This document shows, piece by piece, positions 56,694 through 64,000 of a DNA stretch of 64,000 nt; the first letter of the stretch is position 1; the number at the start of each line of letters is the position of its first letter. Origin of the DNA: Leucothrix arctica (GTDB taxonomy: Bacteria > Pseudomonadota > Gammaproteobacteria > Thiotrichales > Thiotrichaceae). The notes under the pieces were generated by a model, which made no database searches, was not told the origin of the DNA, and was given only the letters and a program-made list of their open reading frames with translations. Location of the stretch: positions 62,001 through 126,000 of the forward strand of contig NZ_QGKL01000009.1 in assembly GCF_003172895.1 (NCBI RefSeq). The letters are read 5' to 3'. The position numbers and the translations under genes are program-made.

Positions 56694-59363
56694 TTATTCT
56701 TCAATATCAGAAGGTTGCTCAGGTGTGTCAGAGGATGATTCTGGCAACGTTTCAGTCGTTACTTCAGCATCACCTTCTTCCGACTCAGGCACTTCGATGA
56801 CATTTCCGTCTTCGTCCAGTAGCTCTTCATCATCTTCACCGGCCATCTTTGCAATACGCTCAACCTGAGTAAGTAATTCGCCCTTACCCAACTTAATCAA
56901 GGTAACACCTTGTGTATTACGACCAGTCACTGACACATCTTTAACCGATGTACGAACCAGTGTGCCACCGTCAGAAATCATCATGATTTCGTCATCATCC
57001 TTAACCTGTACCGCACCGATAGCATTACCGTTACGATCAGACGTTTGGATAGCAATGACACCCATTCCACCACGCTTCTGCGGGGTAAATTGGTCAACTT
57101 CAGTACGCTTTCCGAAGCCGTGCTCTGTTGCCATCAATAGACGACCTTCATCTAGAATAATCAGTGCGTTAACTGTCGCACCCTCTTCCAACTTGATACC
57201 ACGAACACCAGCCGCTGTACGACCCATGCCACGCACGTCATTTTCGTTGAAGCGAATCGCCTTACCATTGCTGGTAAACATCATCACGTCGCTATTACCA
57301 TCAGTAATCGCTACGTCAACTAGTTGGTTATCATCACGCAAGTCGATTGCAATGATTCCTGAAGCACGTTGATTTGAGAATGCCTTAAGATCTGTCTTCT
57401 TAACGGTACCGTTTTGCGTAGCCATAAAGATGAAACGATTATCTTCATATTCACGAATCGGCAATATCGCTTGGATATGCTCATCCTCTTGCAACGGTAA
57501 TAAATTAACCATTGGCAAACCACGTGAAGTACGACTAGCCATCGGTAGCTGATAAACTTTCAACCAGTACAAGCGACCTCGACTTGAGAAGCACAGAATC
57601 GTATCGTGCGTACTCGCAATGAATAACTTCTCAATGAAGTCTTCATCTTTCATCTTAGTTGCTGCCTTACCACGACCACCACGACGCTGTGCGTGATAAA
57701 CATCAACCGATTGTGCTTTTGCGTAACCAGAATGAGATAGCGTAACAACAACATCTTCTTCAGGTACAAGATCTTGCATGCCTAGGTTTTCACCTATCGC
57801 ATTGATCTGAGTCAGACGCTCGTCACCGTATTGGTCACGTGTTTCGATGAGCTCATTACGAATAACATCTAACAAACGCTCAGGACTTCCAAGGATATCC
57901 AAGAAGTCGATGATGCGCACCAATATCTCGCGGTACTCATCAAGAATCTTGTCTTTTTCAAGACCTGTTAAACGGTGTAAACGTAACTCTAATATCGCCG
58001 TTACCTGAGCTTCAGACAACCAATATCCATCATCTTTTAGACCAAAACGAACGTGTAAATCTTCGGGTCTTGCATCCGTCGAGTTACCACGAGATAACAT
58101 CTCAAGAACGATTTCAGGAGACCATGCTTTAGCTAATAGCGCCACACGTGCGTCTGCTGGCGTAGCAGAAGCTTTGATGGTCTTAATGATCTCATCAATA
58201 CTGCCTAGCGCAACCGCCAAACCTTCTAAAAGATGCGCACGTTCACGCGCTTTTCTTAACAAGAATATCGTACGACGAGTCACTACTTCACGACGGTGAC
58301 GAATAAATGCTGCAAGGATTTCTTTAAGGTTTAATAGTTTTGGTAGGCCATCAATCAGCGCAACCATATTAATACCAAAACTCGCCTGCATTTGAGTGTG
58401 CTTGTAAAGGTTGTTCAATACCACTTCAGGTACTTCACCACGCTTCAAGTCAACAACCATGCGCATTCCGTCTTTATCAGACTCATCGCGAAGTTCAGAA
58501 ATCCCTTCCATCTTTTTATCTTTAACTAGCTCAGCAATCTTTTCAATCAGACGGGCTTTGTTAACTTGATAAGGAAGTTCAGTCACAACAATTTGGTCAC
58601 GACCATTTTTATCTTGCTGGAAATCAGCGACACCACGGATACGAATACTACCTCGACCTGTGTGATAAGCAGACGTGATACCCGCAGCACCATTAATGAC
58701 ACCTGCTGTTGGAAAATCAGGACCTGGAATGTATTCCATTAGGTCATTAATATCCATTTCTGGGTTATCAACTAAGGCTAGTGTGCCGTTAATGATTTCA
58801 GTAATGTTGTGTGGCGGAATATTCGTCGCCATACCTACCGCAATTCCAGAAGAACCGTTAACTAATAGGTTCGGAAGGCGTGTAGGGAAAACTGCTGGCT
58901 CAGATTCAGAACCATCATAGTTCTCAATGAAATCAACCGTTTCTTTATCTAGGTCAGCTTGAAGCTCATGTGCAATTTTAGACATGCGCACTTCGGTGTA
59001 ACGCATCGCGGCAGGAGAATCACCGTCAACCGAACCAAAGTTACCCTGACCATCGATGAGCGTATAACGCATCGAAAATGGCTGGGCCATTCGAACCATC
59101 GTGTCGTAAACAGCGGTATCACCATGCGGGTGATATTTACCGATTACGTCACCGACAACACGTGCAGATTTTTTATAAGGCTTGTTCCAGTCATTATTCA
59201 ACACGCTCATTGCGTATAAAACACGACGGTGAACTGGCTTGAGACCATCACGTACATCAGGCAAAGCACGCCCAACGATAACGCTCATTGCATAATCCAA
59301 ATAGGATTTACGCATCTCATCTACAAGATTAATTGGTATTATTTCTTTCGCGAATTCAGCCAT
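56694..59363 (-). CDS. gyrA: DNA gyrase subunit A
   Basis: An 889-residue subunit that introduces negative supercoils with GyrB. Active Tyr122 lies in [10 protein letters not shown], and the winged-helix region is [30 protein letters not shown]. The QRDR has Thr83 and Asp87; Thr at 83 also occurs naturally in some species such as Pseudomonas, while E. coli has Ser. The C-terminal propeller contains the GyrA box QRRGGRGK and several repeats, and ends in an acidic tail rich in Glu/Asp/Ser. Two TATAAT hexamers lie upstream. Confidence 0.97.
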   Translation of the reverse strand: MAEFAKEIIPINLVDEMRKSYLDYAMSVIVGRALPDVRDGLKPVHRRVLYAMSVLNNDWNKPYKKSARVVGDVIGKYHPHGDTAVYDTMVRMAQPFSMRYTLIDGQGNFGSVDGDSPAAMRYTEVRMSKIAHELQADLDKETVDFIENYDGSESEPAVFPTRLPNLLVNGSSGIAVGMATNIPPHNITEIINGTLALVDNPEMDINDLMEYIPGPDFPTAGVINGAAGITSAYHTGRGSIRIRGVADFQQDKNGRDQIVVTELPYQVNKARLIEKIAELVKDKKMEGISELRDESDKDGMRMVVDLKRGEVPEVVLNNLYKHTQMQASFGINMVALIDGLPKLLNLKEILAAFIRHRREVVTRRTIFLLRKARERAHLLEGLAVALGSIDEIIKTIKASATPADARVALLAKAWSPEIVLEMLSRGNSTDARPEDLHVRFGLKDDGYWLSEAQVTAILELRLHRLTGLEKDKILDEYREILVRIIDFLDILGSPERLLDVIRNELIETRDQYGDERLTQINAIGENLGMQDLVPEEDVVVTLSHSGYAKAQSVDVYHAQRRGGRGKAATKMKDEDFIEKLFIASTHDTILCFSSRGRLYWLKVYQLPMASRTSRGLPMVNLLPLQEDEHIQAILPIREYEDNRFIFMATQNGTVKKTDLKAFSNQRASGIIAIDLRDDNQLVDVAITDGNSDVMMFTSNGKAIRFNENDVRGMGRTAAGVRGIKLEEGATVNALIILDEGRLLMATEHGFGKRTEVDQFTPQKRGGMGVIAIQTSDRNGNAIGAVQVKDDDEIMMISDGGTLVRTSVKDVSVTGRNTQGVTLIKLGKGELLTQVERIAKMAGEDDEELLDEDGNVIEVPESEEGDAEVTTETLPESSSDTPEQPSDIEE

Positions 59364-59402
59364 AATTTTTGTCGACGACTCTTCCTAAATTATATCTCTA
59401 TA

Positions 59403-59411
59403 ATTATAACA
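59403..59411 (-). promoter_or_regulatory. Candidate extended -10 promoter of gyrA
   Basis: On the minus strand TGTTATAAT gives a TGn-TATAAT extended -10, about 40 bp before the gyrA ATG. The -35 region is poor, as expected for extended -10 promoters. A second TATAAT (59389-59394) lies closer. Confidence 0.5.
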
Positions 59412-59482
59412 GAACTGTGACAAAAAGGCGCATTTTGATGGCTATTATAGACGCCTGACAAGATACTTTTTAGACTTGTTTT

Positions 59483-60523
59483 TCACTCACTTTCAAAGAC
59501 ACTTAAATGTTCAGCAGATAAGGCCAATCCAACGGTATCGCCTAACTCATATTGCATCAATGAGGACAGTAATAACTGCACAGATTCACCAGAAGTCAAA
59601 CGCAGCACATACAAATAGAAACCACCCCTAAACTGTCTTGAGATAAGCGCTGCTTTTATCGGTGACTGCTTATCAATTTTGAGGTATTCAGGGCGAATCA
59701 ACGCATTCACTTGCTGCCCCAGTTTAAAAGCTTGTTGCTCACGCAATGGTGAAACGCCAAGTGCTGTCTTCACACCCTGCTCAACTATTTCACCCTGAAG
59801 AAAATCACTTCGTCCCACAAAGTGCGCCACAAAGGCTGTTTTAGGCTGATGATAAAGCGTTTGTGCATCGTCCCACTGCAATAACTTACCCGCACTCAAT
59901 ACTCCAATACGGTCTGCCATATTAAACGCTTCATGCTGATCATGCGTCACCATGACACTAGTAATTCCTTCATGCTTCAAAATCGAACGAATCTCTTTCG
60001 CCAATGAACTTCTCAACTCAACATCCATACTAGAGAATGGCTCATCCAGCAGCAGCAAACGCGGCTTCGAAGCCATCGCCCTAGCAAGTGCAACTCGTTG
60101 CTGTTGACCACCCGAAAGCTCATGAGGGTAGCGGCCGTCAAAACCGACGAGACCTATCAACTCAAGCAACTCAGCTAAACGCTGACGCTTATCAGACTTA
60201 GACTGGTGACGAATACCAAAACAAATGTTATCCCCAATCGTTAAATGTGGAAACAAAGCGAAGTCTTGAAACACCATTCCAATTTGACGATTCTCAGTCG
60301 GTGCAGTGAAGTTAGAAGTACTTAATACCGTAGCGCCTGAATGAATCTCACCCGATTGCAATACTTGAAAGCCCGCGATAGAACGTAATAAAGTCGTTTT
60401 TCCGCAACCACTAGGCCCTAACAAACAGGCAATTTCACCGTCATCCAAACGTAGTGAAATATCTTCCAATACTCTTTTACTATCGAAAGCGACACACACT
60501 TTATCTAGCGTTAGTACGCTCAT
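59483..60523 (-). CDS. fbpC: Iron(III) ABC transporter ATP-binding protein
   Basis: A 346-residue ATPase. It has Walker A GPSGCGKTTLLRS, Q-loop VFQDFALFPHL, signature LSGGQQQRVALARA, Walker B RLLLLDEPFSSMD and a switch His VTHDQHEAF. A C-terminal TOBE/regulatory domain (about 240-346) is typical of FbpC. It overlaps fbpB by 4 nt. It powers Fe(III) import with the permease and binding protein upstream. Confidence 0.92.
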   Translation of the reverse strand: MSVLTLDKVCVAFDSKRVLEDISLRLDDGEIACLLGPSGCGKTTLLRSIAGFQVLQSGEIHSGATVLSTSNFTAPTENRQIGMVFQDFALFPHLTIGDNICFGIRHQSKSDKRQRLAELLELIGLVGFDGRYPHELSGGQQQRVALARAMASKPRLLLLDEPFSSMDVELRSSLAKEIRSILKHEGITSVMVTHDQHEAFNMADRIGVLSAGKLLQWDDAQTLYHQPKTAFVAHFVGRSDFLQGEIVEQGVKTALGVSPLREQQAFKLGQQVNALIRPEYLKIDKQSPIKAALISRQFRGGFYLYVLRLTSGESVQLLLSSLMQYELGDTVGLALSAEHLSVFESE

Positions 60524-62163
60524 TTTTTAGCTCCCTGAGGACGTGCTTGAGCAATCGCTCGGCTCAATAATATAACGGGAATAATTCCGGCCAGTACAAT
60601 CATCAACGATGGTGCTCCCGCATCTGCAAGGCGCTCATCTGATGCCATTTCATAAGATCTTACCGCCAAGGTATTAAAGTTGAAAGGCCTCAGTATTAGT
60701 GTTGCAGGTAACTCTTTTAATACATCCACAAACACCAACAACAACGCAGTTAATACCGTTCCTTTCATTAAAGGCAGATGTATTTTTCTTAGCACTCCGA
60801 AAGGCGAAAGCCCCAAACTACGTCCCGCATCATCCATTGACGGTTTTATCTTACTCAAACCCGCATCAACCGCTTGAACAGACACGGATAAAAAACGCAC
60901 TGTGTAAGCAAATATTAAGGCGAAGATGGTCCCTGAAAGTAGCAAACCCGTCGAAACATCAAACGTAGAACGCATCCAAGCATCCAATGTGTTATCTATC
61001 CATGCGAATGGTAATAACACACCAACTGCAATAACAGTACCCGGCACGGCATAACCTATTGATGCAACAGCGACACTCGCTTTAACGGTGGGTGTTTTTA
61101 ACAGACGCTTAGCGTAACTCAATAGTAATGCCAAACTCACTGCAACAAATGCAGCTGCTATTGCCAATAAAAGACTATTTAAGACCAGTGAAAAGAATTC
61201 ACTACCTAATGCGTAGTCGGCATTGTTCAATGTCCAATATAAAAGCTGCACAGCAGGCACAATAAAACCAAATAATACGGGTAACACACAGGCAAATGTT
61301 GCCCAAAAAGCACTCCACCCTTTTAGCTTATAACGCTGACCACGATTTTCAGTATTAGAAGTACTATGAAAACGTGCATGACGTCTTGAATAGCGCTCCA
61401 TGAAAATCAAAACGACGACAAAACTCAGCAGCAATGTTGATAATTGTGCAGCAGTGACACTGTCATCCAAGCCATACCATGACTTGAAAATCCCTGTGGT
61501 AAATGTATTTACACCAAAGTATTGCACCGTACCGTAGTCGGCCAGTGTTTCCATTAGTGCTAACGATAAACCGGTAATGATTGCAGGTCTTGCTAGAGGT
61601 AACGCGACACGCTGGAAGCCTTGAAATGGTGTACACCCTAATGTTCGACTCGCTTCTAAAACAGCAACCGACTGCTCCAAAAAAGCAGCCCTAGACATCA
61701 TATAAACATAGGGATAAAGCACCAGAGATAGCATTGCTATCGCACCGGTTAGTGAGCGAATCTCAGGAAACCAATAGTCTCCGTAACGCCAACCAAACCA
61801 ATCACGTAGTTGACTTTGCACTGGACCAGCAAAGTCTAAAATACCCGTATAGGTGTAGGCGATAATATAAGCAGGAATTGCCAATGGCAGGAGTAATAGC
61901 CAAGACAAAGCACGACGCCCTGGGAATTCACAGGTAGACGTTAACCAAGCGCAGATAATTCCCATACTAAGCACACCAACAGTCACACCTAACATAAGGA
62001 GTAATGAGTTAGTTATGTAGTCAGCTAGAAGGTTATCTAGCAGGTGCTGCCAATTATCGTTAAAAGGCTCAAGTACAAAAGAAGCGACCACGAGGACAGG
62101 TAACGCCATGATTAATGCGATACCGACAACCCACCATGTTCTTATACCCATCAAAGAGCCCAC
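60520..62163 (-). CDS. fbpB: Iron(III) ABC transporter permease
   Basis: A 547-residue fused permease with about 12 helices and two BPD-type permease halves (about 45-255 and 320-540), each with the EAA-like loop for the ATPase: EASRTLGCTPFQGFQRVALPLARPAI in the first and DAGRSLGLSPFGVLRKIHLPL in the second. This double-length layout is that of FbpB/SfuB ferric permeases. fbpC overlaps its end by 4 nt. A terminator lies between it and fbpA. Confidence 0.92.
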   Translation of the reverse strand: MGSLMGIRTWWVVGIALIMALPVLVVASFVLEPFNDNWQHLLDNLLADYITNSLLLMLGVTVGVLSMGIICAWLTSTCEFPGRRALSWLLLLPLAIPAYIIAYTYTGILDFAGPVQSQLRDWFGWRYGDYWFPEIRSLTGAIAMLSLVLYPYVYMMSRAAFLEQSVAVLEASRTLGCTPFQGFQRVALPLARPAIITGLSLALMETLADYGTVQYFGVNTFTTGIFKSWYGLDDSVTAAQLSTLLLSFVVVLIFMERYSRRHARFHSTSNTENRGQRYKLKGWSAFWATFACVLPVLFGFIVPAVQLLYWTLNNADYALGSEFFSLVLNSLLLAIAAAFVAVSLALLLSYAKRLLKTPTVKASVAVASIGYAVPGTVIAVGVLLPFAWIDNTLDAWMRSTFDVSTGLLLSGTIFALIFAYTVRFLSVSVQAVDAGLSKIKPSMDDAGRSLGLSPFGVLRKIHLPLMKGTVLTALLLVFVDVLKELPATLILRPFNFNTLAVRSYEMASDERLADAGAPSLMIVLAGIIPVILLSRAIAQARPQGAKK

Positions 62164-62181
62164 TAAAAGCCTAACCTTTAA

Positions 62182-62217
62182 ATAAACAAAAGCCCTCCAA
62201 ATCTCTTTGGAGGGCTT
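62182..62217 (-). terminator. Terminator between fbpA and fbpBC
   Basis: AAGCCCTCCAAA and TTTGGAGGGCTT form a perfect 12-bp stem with a four-base loop. On the minus strand TTTGTTTATTT follows. Partial read-through would give more fbpA than fbpBC message, as reported for some ferric ABC operons. Confidence 0.85.
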
Positions 62218-62232
62218 ATATAGCTTGCCAGA

Positions 62233-63261
62233 TTACTTCCAGCCAGCGCGATCCATCAATTTTACTGCATCAGAGTTGTTTTCACCTAATACTGATAGAT
62301 TTAATTCATCAGCTTTAAATTCACCCCAACTTTTCAGGGTTTCAGTACTCTCAGCACCTTCTCTAACAGGGTACTCATTATTGACTTGAGCGTAGAAGGC
62401 CTGAGCTTCTACTCCAACTAAAAACTCCATTAACAACTTCGCGTTATCAACATTTTTTGCCGCTTTAGTCATCGCAATACCACTAACATTTACATGGACA
62501 CCACGATCATTTTCACCTTGGTTTGGCCAAAAAATGGCAAGCTTATTAGCCGCTTCAATTTGTTCTTCGTCATTACTATTTAGCATACCACCGTAGTAGT
62601 AAGTATTAGCAATGGCTACATCACAAATTCCAGCTGCTGCTGCTTTGATCTGGTCACGATCACCGCCTTTTGGTGGTTGAGCAAACGTTTTTACAAAACC
62701 ATTCGCCCACTCTTGAGTCTTTTCAAGACCATCAGACGCAATCATTGACGCCACAAGAGACTGATTGTAGATATTACTTGAAGAACGAATACAAACACGC
62801 CCTTCCCACTTATCATCATTTAATGCTTCATAAGTAGATAACTCAGATGGATCTACCTTACCTTTCACATAAAAGATTGGGCGTGCACGCATAGACAGAC
62901 CAAACCAATAAGACTCTGGGTCACGCAAGTTAGTCGGTACAATTTTATCTAGCACGTCAGACTCAACAGCGCGGATCACACCTGCTTCTTTAGCACGATA
63001 CAAACGACCTGCGTCTGTAGTAATTAATAAGTCAGCGGGACTATTTACACCTTCAGACTTTAAACGCTTTAATAATGTATCAGCGCCACCAGTCACTAAA
63101 TTAACCTTTACGCCCGTTTCGGTTGTAAACTTTTCTAGTAAAGGCTTAATCAGGTTTTCTTTTCGTGCCGAATAAAGATTTACTTCCTTTTCATCTGCAG
63201 AAACACTAACTGCACTAGCAAGCAATAAACCAGCAATCGCTGTAAGCGTGAAGAACTTCAT
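62233..63261 (-). CDS. fbpA: Periplasmic iron(III)-binding protein
   Basis: A 342-residue solute-binding protein. A signal peptide ends near VSVSA (22), then EVNLYSARKENLIKPLLEKFTTETGVKVNLVTGGADTLLKRL. Adjacent Tyr residues in VAIANTYYYGGML match the iron-ligand Tyr pair of FbpA/FutA-type proteins. It is the first gene of the importer and should be regulated by iron through Fur; a possible site lies just upstream. Confidence 0.93.
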   Translation of the reverse strand: MKFFTLTAIAGLLLASAVSVSADEKEVNLYSARKENLIKPLLEKFTTETGVKVNLVTGGADTLLKRLKSEGVNSPADLLITTDAGRLYRAKEAGVIRAVESDVLDKIVPTNLRDPESYWFGLSMRARPIFYVKGKVDPSELSTYEALNDDKWEGRVCIRSSSNIYNQSLVASMIASDGLEKTQEWANGFVKTFAQPPKGGDRDQIKAAAAGICDVAIANTYYYGGMLNSNDEEQIEAANKLAIFWPNQGENDRGVHVNVSGIAMTKAAKNVDNAKLLMEFLVGVEAQAFYAQVNNEYPVREGAESTETLKSWGEFKADELNLSVLGENNSDAVKLMDRAGWK

Positions 63262-63291
63262 ATTGGGTAGTCCATTAATTTTCGATTGAGT

Positions 63292-63309
63292 TAATGCTAA
63301 TGTAAATGC
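63292..63309. promoter_or_regulatory. Possible Fur-like site upstream of fbpA
   Basis: Three tandem AATG-type hexamers (TAATGC TAATGT AAATGC) lie 31-48 bp before the fbpA ATG. Fur sites are often described as tandem NAT(A/T)AT hexamers, so this is only a loose match. Confidence 0.25.
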
Positions 63310-63448
63310 AAAGGATTCGCAATAACTTTATCACTCTATCAATTCATAAGTGTCATCTATCAGCCAAAAGGTGCGTCACTGACAAAAATACATTAGATTA
63401 AGCTCCTATAAACCCAAAATAAACATAAGCAAATCGCAGGCCCACTTA

Positions 63449-64000
63449 ATGCAAAAAATAGCTCTAATAATCAACTCGCTTAGCTCCGGCGGTGGGGAAC
63501 GTGTTGTAGCAACGCTATCGCAGGGGTTTGCTAAGGATTATGACGTCTCCGTTATTGTGTTTGAGGGTAATGATATTGACTATGAATTTGGTGGGAAATT
63601 AGTCGACCTGAATTGCCCTAGTAAAAATGGGTTTATTGGTAAGTCTTTTAACTTATTAAAGCGTGCTTACAAACTTAAACAGTTATTTAAAGAAAGTAAG
63701 TTTGACCATATTTTTGGTTTCATGGAGTCCGCGAACTATCCTGCCGTTCTCGCATCTAGAAAAACCATTGCGTCACTACATATCGACTTTAACTTCCTTA
63801 GCCCTACAGAACAAAAACTTGTACGTTGGATTTATCCACGAGCAAAATTAGTCGCACCAGTGTCAGACGACATTGCAGAAACACTGCGTACCCAACTCAA
63901 ACTGACTAATGTGGGAAGAATTTACAACCCTGTTCCGTTTGAAGAACTTCGCCAACTTGCATCAGTGCCATTTGAGCACCCTAGAAAGTTTATTATTGCA
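63449..64000 (+). CDS. GT4-type glycosyltransferase, N-terminal part (cut by window edge)
   Basis: 184 codons are open to the end of the window. It begins MQKIALIINSLSSGGGERVV, a GT4 acceptor-domain loop, and later has KFDHIFGFMESANYPAVLAS and LVAPVSDDIAETLRTQL followed by IYNPVPF, the start of the donor-binding half. It is divergent from fbpA with AGG nine bases before the ATG. It is probably the first gene of a surface-polysaccharide unit that continues to the right. Confidence 0.85.
   Translation, partial: MQKIALIINSLSSGGGERVVATLSQGFAKDYDVSVIVFEGNDIDYEFGGKLVDLNCPSKNGFIGKSFNLLKRAYKLKQLFKESKFDHIFGFMESANYPAVLASRKTIASLHIDFNFLSPTEQKLVRWIYPRAKLVAPVSDDIAETLRTQLKLTNVGRIYNPVPFEELRQLASVPFEHPRKFIIA

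Overview
The window is a stretch of gammaproteobacterial chromosome with moderately low G+C. The order nadB / rpoE-rseABC-degQ / grx-lepA-lepB-DUF4845-rnc-era-recO, the secreted MucD-like protease, the efp-epmA pair and the secDF block all fit Gammaproteobacteria. A free-living aerobe related to Thiotrichales/Leucothrix-like bacteria is my guess, held with low confidence. I saw no prophage, insertion sequence, integrase, CRISPR array or rRNA. Coding is dense and mostly in operons, with many 1-4 nt start/stop overlaps.

Layout. 1-9113: an aa3/caa3-type cytochrome c oxidase operon on the minus strand (coxB, coxA, a 35-residue protein, ctaG, coxC, DUF2909, SURF1, diheme cytochrome c), with divergent Sco-like, ctaB and DUF2970 genes. 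9110-14245: folate genes folB-folK, parC, a PolB-like exonuclease relative that lacks its ExoI acidic residues, cysM and acpS. 14325-24136: recO-era-rnc-DUF4845-lepB-lepA-glutaredoxin-degQ-rseC-rseB-rseA-rpoE, the envelope-stress sigma-E locus joined to secretion and RNA-processing genes. 24482-29336, plus strand: nadB, purB, roxA and a DUF1287 gene. 29672-32329: a PepSY-like secreted protein and a PhoP/PhoQ-like two-component system.

32382-33205 is a stable-RNA operon on the minus strand: tRNA-Ala(GGC), a small membrane-protein gene, then five tRNA-Glu(TTC) genes, behind a promoter with a GC-rich discriminator. 33544-37952 holds two tandem paralogous glycosidase-like genes, one secreted with a C-terminal CBM9-like domain and one membrane-anchored; this is the most novel part of the window. 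37962-39796 is aroE-hemB. 39879-43771 is a three-gene surface-polysaccharide cluster (GT4 glycosyltransferase, CelD-like acyltransferase, GINT1-like propeller protein). It is followed by a FimX-like c-di-GMP receptor candidate and a large protein with an atypical PilZ-like C-terminus.

47428-52263, plus strand: efp-epmA (EF-P and its lysylation ligase) and yajC-secD-secF. 52404-63261, minus strand: an unrecognised membrane protein, gyrA-serC-pheA-tyrA, and an FbpABC-type iron(III) importer. The window ends inside a plus-strand GT4 glycosyltransferase.

The non-housekeeping genes between 33 and 48 kb suggest a cell-surface polysaccharide theme: synthesis or modification, possible turnover, and c-di-GMP-linked control. 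This is inferred from families and proximity only.
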